Assembly (NCBI GenBank): GCA_030604525.1
Contig: JAUVVQ010000026.1
Location: 1 to 33,108, forward strand
Reading direction: 5' to 3'
From: Phycisphaerae bacterium
GTDB lineage: Bacteria > Planctomycetota > Phycisphaerae > Sedimentisphaerales > Anaerobacaceae
Length of the DNA: 33,108 nt
The notes under the pieces are model-generated. The model did not search any database. It saw only the letters and a program-made list of their open reading frames with translations, and was not told the origin of the DNA. The translations under genes and the position numbers were made by a program. Shown here in pieces: positions 24,209 to 32,513 of this stretch (the first letter of the stretch is position 1; each line of letters opens with the position of its first letter).

Positions 24209-25219
24209 TTATAAAACCGGCTCTACAGTCCCGTCTTCTTTTACTCTCGCTAATACTATCCGCTTTGAATCGGTATTTCGAACTTTGATGCATTCACCAA
24301 CCCGGCCTTTCTCCAACGCCTCACCCACAGCCGTCACCACCAACCCCGTACTCTCCGCCCGAATCGTTACTGACTGACGTCGCTCAACCACTACCGCCGA
24401 CCGCTCCTGCACGACAAAGGAACTTTCGATAACTCTACCTGCTTCAAGGCGACGTTTGGCTATAAGACCATAGGGCGGACTCCAACCTCTCGGCTCCGGC
24501 GTATCCGATACCACCTCCTCTATCTTAATATTCTCTGAGCTGATAATCCCACCCGCGGGGATATCTACTAAGGAAACCGAGCGACGACGTTTATATTTCA
24601 ACTCAAAAAGTATCTCTCGGGAACCAACTATCCTGCCGCCGGCATATACAACAACCCGGACACTCTCACAACCTCCCGTCCCTCTGTTAACGTAATTTGC
24701 CAATAACCGCGTTTGGTCGGCGTCACTTACTACAACAAAATCCATCGGCCGGCCCACCGGCTTAACTCCGCAAACTGATTTATTCGGGGGATTCTTCTTG
24801 ATAAAATCACAAGCTGCCTTGATAAATTTATCACTGCTGATAATCCGATGCGGCTGCTTAACCGTAACTTCCTCTGCTCCGGTAAATTCAACTTCTGAAC
24901 CGGATATCCCTTCAGAAGCCAATCTGCTCAATATCGCCAGCCTGTTAATCACTATCTGCTGTCCCGCTACTGAGAAACGCCCTAACAATACCTTACTCAC
25001 TGCCGATAAAACGCTTCCACCGCCGCGAACTATTCCCACCTCTCCAAGATTTACCTCATTGCTATCTACTGTTACTTCTCGAGGTAAATATATCCGCACT
25101 TCTCCTCGCAAGGCAGCTGCAAAAACCGCTGAGGAAAAATAACCAAAAAATAAAAATCCTATAACTGCAGATAAAATGAAATATTCAGCTAAACTTCTTT
25201 TTCCCATTTTTAAATCCAT
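24209..25219 (-). CDS. flgA: P-ring assembly chaperone FlgA
   Basis: FlgA is a periplasmic chaperone for P-ring formation. The ATG at 25219 has GAGGT six bases upstream and is followed by a signal segment (about residues 10-35, ILSAVIGFLFFGYFSSAVFA). The C-terminal half shows the SAF/FlgA pattern: VSLVDIPAGGIISSENIKIE, PYGLIAKRRLEAGRVIESSF and VTIRAESTGLVVTAVGEALE. At 336 residues it is longer than the usual 220-240; the extra part is an N-terminal domain after the signal peptide. It follows flgG and precedes flgH, the common order where flgA sits with the ring genes. Confidence 0.92.
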   Translation of the reverse strand: MDLKMGKRSLAEYFILSAVIGFLFFGYFSSAVFAAALRGEVRIYLPREVTVDSNEVNLGEVGIVRGGGSVLSAVSKVLLGRFSVAGQQIVINRLAILSRLASEGISGSEVEFTGAEEVTVKQPHRIISSDKFIKAACDFIKKNPPNKSVCGVKPVGRPMDFVVVSDADQTRLLANYVNRGTGGCESVRVVVYAGGRIVGSREILFELKYKRRRSVSLVDIPAGGIISSENIKIEEVVSDTPEPRGWSPPYGLIAKRRLEAGRVIESSFVVQERSAVVVERRQSVTIRAESTGLVVTAVGEALEKGRVGECIKVRNTDSKRIVLARVKEDGTVEPVL

Positions 25220-25232
25220 TACCAAACCTCAT

Positions 25233-26015
25233 CTATACCAGATTATTTGCCGTTCGAAGCATCTCATCGCCCGCTTTGATGGTGCGGGAATTAATCTCAT
25301 AAGCCCTCTGGGCCGTTATCAGATTAACAAGCTCCACCACCATCTGAACGTTGGATTTCTCAAGAAAACCTGATTGAATCTTACCAAAACCTTCCGCGCC
25401 TGCCGTCCCTGTCACCGGCGAACCGCTGGCTTGCGTCTCAGACAACAGGTTATCTCCTTCATTAGAAAGACCCGATGGATTCGGAAAACGAACCAGCTCA
25501 AGAGTCCCAACCACCGACATCGTCCCGGATGTATCTGTCACGTTCACTCCTCCATCTTCTCCTATACTCACTGACGTCGAATCCGTCGGTATGCTAATTG
25601 ACGGTTCAAATAAATAGCCGGTACTCGTAACTAATTGACCCTCGGCATTTAACTGGGCAGAACCGTCACGAGTATACATCTTATCTCCGCTCGGAGTAGT
25701 TACCTGAAAAAATCCTTCCCCGCGGATAGCTATATCAAGGTTTCGACCGGTATTCTGAAACTCGCCAGGCGTAAATACCTTCACCGTCGCAGCCACATGA
25801 ACTCCGCTGCCCGTCTCTATACCGCCCGGAGTATTAATCCCCGCTGATATTTCTGTCCCCGGCTGACGGTCCTTTATATATAGCAAATCTTTAAAATCAA
25901 TCTGGCTGCGCTTGAAACCGGTCGTGTTGATATTCGCAAGATTATTGGAAATGACGTCTATCATCTTCTGCTGGGCTGTCATCCCTGTCGCTGCTGTCGA
26001 AAATGCTCTTAACAT
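25233..26015 (-). CDS. flgG: Flagellar distal rod protein FlgG
   Basis: FlgG builds the distal rod. The ATG at 26015 is preceded by AGGAG and starts the conserved N-terminus MLRAFSTAATGMTAQQKMID then VISNNLANINTTGFKRSQID. The body has GEGFFQVTTPSGDKMYTRDG and the C-terminus has MVVELVNLITAQRAYEINSR. The length, 260 residues, is exactly that of the family. It follows the flgF-like gene. The upstream in-frame ATG at 26057 lacks a ribosome site and was rejected. Confidence 0.97.
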   Translation of the reverse strand: MLRAFSTAATGMTAQQKMIDVISNNLANINTTGFKRSQIDFKDLLYIKDRQPGTEISAGINTPGGIETGSGVHVAATVKVFTPGEFQNTGRNLDIAIRGEGFFQVTTPSGDKMYTRDGSAQLNAEGQLVTSTGYLFEPSISIPTDSTSVSIGEDGGVNVTDTSGTMSVVGTLELVRFPNPSGLSNEGDNLLSETQASGSPVTGTAGAEGFGKIQSGFLEKSNVQMVVELVNLITAQRAYEINSRTIKAGDEMLRTANNLV

Positions 26016-26074
26016 AATTTGTCTCCTTAACTGAACTTCTCTTCGGCAATCCGCCAAAGACGTATCACCATCGC

Positions 26075-26803
26075 TTAGCCGTTCGCTGCACTCAAAAGAC
26101 TATCCGTAGCTTTACTCTGCGATGAAATACATTTCATGTTCGCCTCGTAAAGACGCGAAACCATTATCATATCCACTAATTCCTTAATCATCTGAACATT
26201 AGATGACTCTTGATATCCCTGCTTCACTACCAATCCTTCAGCCGACGAAGGTACCACTGACTCATCCGGCATAATGAAACAACCCGAACCTATACTCTCC
26301 AGCTTACTCTCGTTACCTCCAAAATCAACCAAGCTGAATTTACCTATACTGACTCCGTCGCCGCCGCTTATGGTCCCGTCATCGGATACGCTTATCCCAG
26401 ATACGCCTATAGTCGATGGTATCGAAATCGTACCAGAGGCACCTGCAACTAATCTGCCTTCAGTATCTGAGAGCTGACCATTTTGATTTAGCTGGAACGT
26501 CCCGCTGCGCGTGTATACAGGACCCTCCGGCGTCTCTAACACAAAGAAACCTTTACCATACAATGCAAAATCCAAAGGCCTGCCTGTCTGTTTAAGACCG
26601 CCCTGTGAAAAATCTATCGAGCTGGAAAACTCCGTCTCGCCGCTTACAAAATCCGTCTGACTACTTAATGCCGATTCAAGCGCCTGAGAAAAACTGCTGC
26701 AGAGACGCTTGTATCCCACCGTACTTACATTCGCAAGATTATGGGTAATCAGGCCAAATTCTTCTACTAAATTACCAAGATTGGCACCTGCAACTTCGGA
26801 CAT
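26075..26803 (-). CDS. flgF: Flagellar basal-body rod protein FlgF (divergent)
   Basis: This is a rod protein of the FlgF/FlgG family, 242 residues from the ATG at 26803, which follows GGAG. The body is typical (YGKGFFVLETPEGPVYTRSG; TFQLNQNGQLSDTEGRLVAG) and the C-terminus ends QMIKELVDMIMVSRLYEANM. The N-terminus is unusual: MSEVAGANLGNLVEEFGLIT replaces the normal (Y/A)TAASGM..Q....VI..NLANVNT, although the following HNLANVSTVGYKRL is intact. The position directly before flgG supports FlgF. The ribosome site overlaps the end of the upstream PilZ-like gene, so the two are coupled. Confidence 0.88.
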   Translation of the reverse strand: MSEVAGANLGNLVEEFGLITHNLANVSTVGYKRLCSSFSQALESALSSQTDFVSGETEFSSSIDFSQGGLKQTGRPLDFALYGKGFFVLETPEGPVYTRSGTFQLNQNGQLSDTEGRLVAGASGTISIPSTIGVSGISVSDDGTISGGDGVSIGKFSLVDFGGNESKLESIGSGCFIMPDESVVPSSAEGLVVKQGYQESSNVQMIKELVDMIMVSRLYEANMKCISSQSKATDSLLSAANG

Positions 26804-26804
26804 C

Positions 26805-28109
26805 TTATTCACTCCGTAATGATGCTGTTTTTTGCGCTCTGCTTTTATCCTCAGACAACTTCCGTGAAGACTGTACCTGCTTGTCATTTTCAACTGATGC
26901 TGAATTCGTTGCTCTTACCAATTCATTAACATTTGAGTCACTCAGACCAATCAACTCAACCGCTATGGAAAAACCATCCTCAACTGCCGTTATATGCTTA
27001 ATCTCTCCTACATCTTCTACCACCTCAAGAGTTCTTATCTCCTCGGCCACCTCACTGTCCGGACCAGCTTCTTTTATCTGATTCAACTTAAGTATTACCA
27101 AAATCCGCTCCCCCACTTCCAGTTCCAGTAGGGTCTTTATACGAATCCCAGGACCTGCCAGCTCGGTAACAACACCAGGTACAAACTCCGGAACTCCCCA
27201 AAATTCATCGGTCTGCTCATCCGCCCCTTTCGCAGCCGACTTGCCACCGTCTCCATTCAAACTCCTCACCGTAAAAAGCTTCCTGAACGGAAAGTGAGCT
27301 ATAAATGCCGATTTATTGACCGCCACTCGAAGAAAACGACGCCGATTTATAAAACGAACACTGTCGCTGTGAGTTAATACAACTACTCCGCCTTCACTGC
27401 GAACTACTGAAGTATCAAATTCCCAAACCGATATCCCAAAATAATAATGGGCACACAAGACATCCCCAGGACTCAAATCCAGCCGCTCATTCAACTGCAC
27501 CGTAATCTCAGAATCATCACTTCTAATCACTATTGATTCTACATCCCTGAACGCCCGGTCTCCACGACGTGCTATATAAAGCTTCTTGCCTGTCGATATC
27601 TGCCGGCTGCTCACAGTCTTGTTACTGCTAATAGACGCTATCGATATCGGATTCCTGCGAAGAAAACCAAGCTTCTCGCGGACAAAAGCTATCTGCGAAC
27701 GCAATTGCTTGCCCTCTTCGAAATTCTCTCCCGAAAAACTCTCCTCTATAAGGTCTGTCGCTCCACGGTCAAAGGCGCTGCTTATTGTAAAAATCGATTC
27801 CCTTCGCTTCAGACCTACCCGCCCTGCTATCTTACCCAAAAGTGCTCGCTCATCTTCGCTAAGCCCGCGCCTCTCTGCATAATCAACAAATAAACGCTTA
27901 TCTCTTCGCTTTTCAGTTATACGGCGACCATAACTCGTAAACAAAAGTACAACCGATAATACTACTACAATCAGCAAGCCGGTTACAATAAACCAGGTAC
28001 CAGAGAAAAAACTTGGGCTTTTGAATTCACGAGCCGCATCCCAACGCTCTATTGGAGTTAAGCCCAACAACCACGCATATACTGAATTTACAACTGTTGC
28101 AAAAAACAA
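26805..28109 (-). CDS. Membrane protein with a PilZ-like (c-di-GMP) domain
   Basis: A 434-residue protein between flgE and flgF. It starts with TTG at 28109, seven bases after GGAG. An N-terminal membrane segment (about residues 38-60, TWFIVTGLLIVVVLSVVLLF) is followed by a charged linker, a YcgR-N-like part (about 165-250) and a PilZ-like domain beginning with RRRFLRV (about residues 255-261), the RxxxR c-di-GMP motif. The second PilZ motif (D/NxSxxG) is only partly kept: ELAGPGIRI. It may be a membrane-bound flagellar brake. The C-terminal 45 residues are polar and Ser/Lys-rich. No enzyme domain is seen. Its place inside the hook operon ties it to flagella. Confidence 0.72.
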   Translation of the reverse strand: MFFATVVNSVYAWLLGLTPIERWDAAREFKSPSFFSGTWFIVTGLLIVVVLSVVLLFTSYGRRITEKRRDKRLFVDYAERRGLSEDERALLGKIAGRVGLKRRESIFTISSAFDRGATDLIEESFSGENFEEGKQLRSQIAFVREKLGFLRRNPISIASISSNKTVSSRQISTGKKLYIARRGDRAFRDVESIVIRSDDSEITVQLNERLDLSPGDVLCAHYYFGISVWEFDTSVVRSEGGVVVLTHSDSVRFINRRRFLRVAVNKSAFIAHFPFRKLFTVRSLNGDGGKSAAKGADEQTDEFWGVPEFVPGVVTELAGPGIRIKTLLELEVGERILVILKLNQIKEAGPDSEVAEEIRTLEVVEDVGEIKHITAVEDGFSIAVELIGLSDSNVNELVRATNSASVENDKQVQSSRKLSEDKSRAQKTASLRSE

Positions 28110-28127
28110 CTTAGTTCTCCTTCAACG

Positions 28128-29804
28128 TTACCTTATCAGATTCGTAAGTTCGCGAAGAACGTCATTAGCTACTCTAATCGTCCGAGCGTTCGCCTGAAAT
28201 CCGTTTTGCGCCTGAATCATCCGAACAAATTCCTGAGCTACATCAGTGTTGGATTGCTCCAATGCCGCCCCGTGTATCGTCCCGGCTCCACCTGTCATCG
28301 CCTGAGTTGCCATCGCCTCTCCGGAGTTGGTCGTCGGTATATAACAACCTCCGCCTATACTCTCAAGGCCGGTTGTATTCTGAAATAAAGCTACCTGAAT
28401 AGTTGCAATATCTTTCTTGATTCCGTTGGAAAACGAACCTATAACCACACCCTCATTACTCACAGATACAGTCGATAACCTGCCCGCTGCATAACCGTCC
28501 TGTTCACGGGCCACCGCCGTAGAATTACCCGAGAATTGCGTCAATCCATCAAGTTCGCTGATTGTTCCCAAATTTAACTCTATCGTTTGAGGCACACTCG
28601 GATTATAAGTAAATGCTATTTCATATTCTGCCGAGTCTGCGCCGCTTATACCCGCATACGAACCATCACCCGCATCAAATGTTATTCCCTCGATACGACG
28701 TTTATCAATCGCTATACCAGAAATATCACCCGTAATTGATGTCATAACCATATCCCACGTATTCGCCGTATCCGTCCGAACAAACGCACCGGACAAAACA
28801 TGTTTACCGCCTTGAGTATCATAAACTGTAATATTAATGTTCTTGACTTCATCACCTCCTACTGTTGGCATTTCAAAATATGCCGGCATCTCAAGAACAC
28901 CCGTCCCGCTGTTGGTAAAGGTAAGTTTCACATCTGACAAACTGTAACCGCTATCCACATCTGTGATTTTTATCTGCCCATTCGACAACGAAGCTGTTGC
29001 ATTAGTCGCTCCCAATACCGTATTCAAATGGCTTATGACATCATCCATAGTCGTTGTGTCCGTTACACTAAGCGGAGTCCCGTCCGCCAAAGGTGCCCCG
29101 TCATGCTCAAAACCTTCCACCTTTATCTCCGCCGAACTCAAAGTCCCGGTCGTAAACTGGTCAAGGGCGTCAAGCTCTGTAGTTCCACTGGCTATCGTGC
29201 CGCCACTGGTAGTGTACGTTATATTAGAGCTTAATTTCTGAGTCTGGGACGTCTCAAATGATGAATCAGAACTCAAATTACCCGACACTTCTACTGCCGT
29301 TGTCGCATTTGCCGGCATCGATACATCGTAAGGTATACTAATATCCTTGTCTCCTGATGTCTGAAATCCGTCACTCTCTCCAACAGAGCCGATTCGCTGC
29401 ACCTTATAGCCCGTCGCTGGGTCAACCAGCCCGGAATTAGCATCTACCGAAAAAGAACCCGCCCTCGTGTAAACATCCTTCTCACCGTCACTCAATACAA
29501 AATACCCCTCGCCCTCAAGCGCCAAATCAAGAGGATTGCTCGTATTAACTATGTTTCCCTGAGTCATAATCGGTGCTATACCAGATATCTTAACTCCGCT
29601 GCCCATCTGCAGGGGATTCGTCCCGCCAATAGAACCCGTCGGCTGAGACGCCTTCTTTATTGTCTGGCTCAATAGCTCTGAAAACGTAACACGTTTGGCC
29701 TTAAATGCCGTCGTATTGACATTCGCCAGGTTGTTACCCGCTATATCCAGCATCTTCTGATGGGCCTGTAATCCGCTAACTCCCGCCGATAATGCAAAAC
29801 TCAT
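28128..29804 (-). CDS. flgE: Flagellar hook protein FlgE
   Basis: FlgE forms the flexible hook. The 558-residue product has the family N-terminus (LSAGVSGLQAHQKMLDIAGN then NLANVNTTAFKAKRVTFSEL), the GEGYFVLSDGEKDVYTRAGS motif and the C-terminal QEFVRMIQAQNGFQANARTI. It is longer than E. coli FlgE (about 400) because of outer domains; residues about 206-299 match a similar stretch in FliD from this window. AGGAG precedes the ATG. flgD, whose product caps the growing hook, is directly upstream. Confidence 0.96.
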   Translation of the reverse strand: MSFALSAGVSGLQAHQKMLDIAGNNLANVNTTAFKAKRVTFSELLSQTIKKASQPTGSIGGTNPLQMGSGVKISGIAPIMTQGNIVNTSNPLDLALEGEGYFVLSDGEKDVYTRAGSFSVDANSGLVDPATGYKVQRIGSVGESDGFQTSGDKDISIPYDVSMPANATTAVEVSGNLSSDSSFETSQTQKLSSNITYTTSGGTIASGTTELDALDQFTTGTLSSAEIKVEGFEHDGAPLADGTPLSVTDTTTMDDVISHLNTVLGATNATASLSNGQIKITDVDSGYSLSDVKLTFTNSGTGVLEMPAYFEMPTVGGDEVKNINITVYDTQGGKHVLSGAFVRTDTANTWDMVMTSITGDISGIAIDKRRIEGITFDAGDGSYAGISGADSAEYEIAFTYNPSVPQTIELNLGTISELDGLTQFSGNSTAVAREQDGYAAGRLSTVSVSNEGVVIGSFSNGIKKDIATIQVALFQNTTGLESIGGGCYIPTTNSGEAMATQAMTGGAGTIHGAALEQSNTDVAQEFVRMIQAQNGFQANARTIRVANDVLRELTNLIR

Positions 29805-29848
29805 CTTTCTACTCCTTAAATTCTATGTTAATAAACCGCCTAAACTTT

Positions 29849-30259
29849 TTATTCTTCAACTTTAATTACCGAATCCAAACCAACAAAATATTGCTGCATA
29901 TCTTCACCCGCTCCGGACAAAACTTTTAACGATATTTCACCCGTCTCAGGATTGTTCAAAACCGATTCCACCCTCCCGTCACACCCTGATAATGCTCCCA
30001 TCGATGTATCCATCACAAAAAAACTGATATTCTTGCCAAGCAGGGAAGTCGCATAATTGCGATTAGTCAAAGAAAGAACTTCTGAAAATGACGTATTCAT
30101 ACCCTTCATTTGCTGAAGCTGAGAAAACTGCGCCAGCTGCGATGCCATCTGCTGGTTATCCAAAGGGTCAAGGGGATTTTGATTCTGGAGCTGAGTCACC
30201 AAAAGGTTCATATAATCCATTTGAATCTTACTTGCTGATTCGACTGATAATGCTGTCAT
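29849..30259 (-). CDS. flgD: Hook-capping protein FlgD
   Basis: FlgD is the scaffold cap for hook assembly. The 136-residue product opens with the signature DYMNLLVTQLQNQNPLDPLD then NQQMASQLAQFSQLQQMKGM, and a short C-terminal domain with TSLLGKNISFFVMD follows. E. coli FlgD is about 230 residues, so the FlgD Ig-like and tudor-like part is reduced here. AAAGG lies upstream of the ATG at 30259. It is the first gene of the minus-strand block and has its own sigma-54 promoter about 75 bases upstream. Confidence 0.94.
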   Translation of the reverse strand: MTALSVESASKIQMDYMNLLVTQLQNQNPLDPLDNQQMASQLAQFSQLQQMKGMNTSFSEVLSLTNRNYATSLLGKNISFFVMDTSMGALSGCDGRVESVLNNPETGEISLKVLSGAGEDMQQYFVGLDSVIKVEE

Positions 30260-30332
30260 ATCTTTTATATCCTTTTAACTTTTTGAAAACTGATTTTTTT
30301 TAAATGCTCAAAATCCATATGTCGAATCTCTT

Positions 30333-30349
30333 CGCAATTGGTATGCCAA
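30333..30349 (-). promoter_or_regulatory. Sigma-54 promoter for the flgD hook operon
   Basis: On the minus strand the sequence TTTGGCATACCAATTGCGA has GG at 30347-30346 and GC at 30335-30334, exactly ten bases apart, with TTGGCA and TTGC half-sites. Transcription should begin near 30322, giving a leader of about 63 bases before flgD. The rest of the 553-base gap to the activator gene holds an A/T-rich segment, the tandem repeat at 30521-30576 and no gene. Confidence 0.8.
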
Positions 30350-30520
30350 AGAAAATATATAAAAATCAAAATCAATATAATCCCCTGATACCAAAAGACT
30401 TAAAAAAATAATGTAACGAAAAAGAATATCTATCCCCCGCAATTGCTGAACACTAAAACGGATGATTTTTCCTAACCTGCTGAAATTTCTTCCACCATAT
30501 AACCTTACAGCAACCCACAA

Positions 30521-30576
30521 CCTGCAAAACACAACCTGCAAAACACAACCCGCAAAACACAACCCGCAAAACACAA
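30521..30576. repeat. Tandem repeat, four copies of a 14-base unit
   Basis: Two copies of CCTGCAAAACACAA (30521-30548) are followed by two copies of CCCGCAAAACACAA (30549-30576); a partial unit, AACCCACAA, precedes them. The array lies about 175-230 bases upstream of the flgD promoter and about 240 bases before the sigma-54 activator gene. That distance is within the usual range for an enhancer of sigma-54 promoters, but binding is only a guess. Confidence 0.9.
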
Positions 30577-30812
30577 ATTTGACAATCGTGTCACCACTAC
30601 GTCCTATAACTAAAAACACAATAACTCTGATTATAATGTCCGATAATGATGTAACGGTCTATAATCTTAACTCCCTCAAAAAAATACCTTACTTATTATT
30701 GGCCCGTCCCATAAAAAATTAAAGTCGTCACCCCGTTTCTGACGAATTATTTCACGTCCGCATAAAATAAAAAACCCCAATATGATTCTATAACTCTTTA
30801 AGCTGGAGCATA
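30577..30812. other. Gap before the activator gene
   Basis: I see no gene, sigma-54 site or strong hairpin in these 236 bases. They are A/T-rich with scattered C-runs and end with GGAG at 30805-30808, the ribosome site of the activator gene. Confidence 0.5.
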
Positions 30813-32231
30813 ATGATTTTAAGCAGGACCGTTGTCGTCTCAAGTGATAATCAAATACAGAATTTAGCCAGGCAGACCGCAAGGGAAATCTTCCTCGCTG
30901 AAAATCTAAATGAAGCCCTCGATATCATCCAAAACGTAAAACCGGAACTTATCATCTTCGACCAGAACTCAAAAATTGCAGATTCTGCTGAATTCCTGGA
31001 AAAGACCGATAAAATCTCACTGAACATCCCAACAGTTATAATCGGAAATGAAAAACACGACAAAAATATCGAAAATGACCTCAAAAATTCAGTCCACCTT
31101 TGGCGTATCGAAAGCAAAAATGATTACGAGAAAATAAAAAATATCTCAGAAAAAATAAAACAAAAGACTCTGAAAAACAAAACTACAAGCGAAACAAAAT
31201 TCTTCGTAAACGAACACGCTTCTGCTGCAAACATCGTAGGGCAAAGCAAATCTATATGCGATACCCTCGCAATGATGGAAACTCTCGCCAAAAGCAGATG
31301 CAACCCCATACTTATCGTTGGCGAAACCGGCACCGGAAAAGAGCTCGCCGCAAAAGCCGTTCATCAAATAAAACACCCGGATAAAAAATTCGTGGCCCTA
31401 AACTGCGCCGCTCTCACAGCAAATCTTCTCGAAAGCGAGCTCTTCGGGCACGTAAAAGGTGCATTCACGGGAGCTGACAAAGAAAAAACAGGACTGCTCG
31501 AAATCGCCGGCTCCGGCTCTATCTTCCTCGATGAAATCTCTGAAATGCCGCTAAACCTGCAGGCAAAACTCTTGAGATTTATTCAGGAAAAAAATTTCAG
31601 AAAAGTCGGCGGCACGAAAACCATCGTCTGCAAAGCTACCATCATCGCCTCAAGCAACAAAAACCTGAAAAAAGAAGCAAACAATAACCGCTTCAGAAAA
31701 GACCTGTTCTACAGATTAAATATCTGCCCCATTCATATCCAGCCTCTAAGAGCAGAAAAACGAAAAGAGGACATAAAAATCCTCGCTGAATACTTCCTCA
31801 AAAACTCAATCATCGCCCCGGAAAAAAAAGATAAAATTAACTCTATTACAAAATTAGCCCTCGAATCGCTCGAAAAACACCATTGGCCTGGAAACGTAAG
31901 AGAACTCAGAAACACTATCGAAAGGGCAATACTGCTCGAATCCACCGACAAAATCGGTCTCAGCAGCATCAAAATCGACTCAGACCAGGACGAAAACGAT
32001 TATCCGGCACAAACAACAAACTTCAACGACTTCTCCCTGCAAAAAGCTGAAAAACAGCTCATTGCAAGGGCGCTGAAGGAAACAGGGTGGCAGAAAACAA
32101 AAGCCGCTATACTCCTCGGAATCACCAGGGCAACGCTATACGCTAAAGTCAAACAATACAATATCAAAGACAGCTCCAACCAAAATTACAAGCCAAAAGC
32201 AAACTCACCTCAGCCGGTCGCCGTTAATTAA
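30813..32231 (+). CDS. Sigma-54-dependent transcriptional activator (FlrC/FleR/FlgR type)
   Basis: An enhancer-binding protein of 472 residues that opens sigma-54 promoters by ATP hydrolysis. The AAA+ domain is complete: Walker A GETGTGKE at 170-177, the sigma-54 contact loop GAFTGA at 216-221, Walker B GSIFLDEI with Asp240-Glu241, and HWPGNVRELRNTIERAILLE. The C-terminal Fis-type helix-turn-helix lies near 415-450 (GWQKTKAAILLGITRATLYA). The N-terminal part (1-120) is receiver-like but degenerate: Asp50 (ELIIFDQN) could be the phosphate site, while the usual pair of acidic residues near the start is VVVSSDN. GGAG precedes the ATG. No histidine kinase is adjacent. It most likely controls the four sigma-54 promoters in this window. 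Confidence 0.9.
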   Translation: MILSRTVVVSSDNQIQNLARQTAREIFLAENLNEALDIIQNVKPELIIFDQNSKIADSAEFLEKTDKISLNIPTVIIGNEKHDKNIENDLKNSVHLWRIESKNDYEKIKNISEKIKQKTLKNKTTSETKFFVNEHASAANIVGQSKSICDTLAMMETLAKSRCNPILIVGETGTGKELAAKAVHQIKHPDKKFVALNCAALTANLLESELFGHVKGAFTGADKEKTGLLEIAGSGSIFLDEISEMPLNLQAKLLRFIQEKNFRKVGGTKTIVCKATIIASSNKNLKKEANNNRFRKDLFYRLNICPIHIQPLRAEKRKEDIKILAEYFLKNSIIAPEKKDKINSITKLALESLEKHHWPGNVRELRNTIERAILLESTDKIGLSSIKIDSDQDENDYPAQTTNFNDFSLQKAEKQLIARALKETGWQKTKAAILLGITRATLYAKVKQYNIKDSSNQNYKPKANSPQPVAVN

Positions 32232-32279
32232 ACCTGTCCTGCACTCTAATAAACACCATATACCTCTAACCTCGTAATT

Positions 32280-32309
32280 CGTCTCACGGGTCACTGGGTA
32301 CGTGTCACG
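32280..32309 (+). repeat. Palindromic repeat, diverged copy, after the activator gene
   Basis: CGTCTCACGGGTCAC then TGGGTACGTGTCACG keeps both ends of the repeat (CGTCTCACG and CGTGTCACG) with a different centre, so it looks like a copy with an altered or expanded core. It begins about 50 bases after the activator stop codon. Confidence 0.5.
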
Positions 32310-32348
32310 ATAAGGCCTCGTCCTATCTATCCTTAACACACCAAAGGC

Positions 32349-32387
32349 GTGTCAGAAAATCTACCGACACGTATAGATTCCTGACAC
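32349..32387 (+). repeat. Imperfect hairpin downstream of the activator gene
   Basis: GTGTCAGAAAATCTA (32349-32363) pairs with TAGATTCCTGACAC (32374-32387) around a ten-base loop, with a small internal mismatch. There is no U-run after it, so it is not a classic terminator. It might be an RNA end structure or a protein-binding site in the 383-base gap. Confidence 0.6.
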
Positions 32388-32414
32388 CAAAATCATAGCT
32401 CAAAACCACACCCA

Positions 32415-32447
32415 GCATCTATTTTGGGTAAAAAATCAAATAGGTGC
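32415..32447 (+). repeat. Inverted repeat upstream of the last sigma-54 promoter
   Basis: GCATCTATTT (32415-32424) pairs with AAATAGGTGC (32438-32447), all ten positions if one G-T pair is allowed. It lies about 70-100 bases before the promoter at 32514, a plausible spot for activator binding. It ends in GGTGCGGGG followed by an A-run, similar to GTGCGG-TAAAATA near the fliO promoter. Confidence 0.5.
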
Positions 32448-32513
32448 GGGGAAAAAACGCTTCTTACAACAAAAACCACCTCATAAACAACAACTTATCA
32501 ATTCCTCACCCAT

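Noticed and set aside
30308-30619. Cys/Phe-rich minus-strand frame over the tandem repeat
   Set aside because: Its cysteines come from the 14-base repeat read backwards and it overlaps the flgD promoter.
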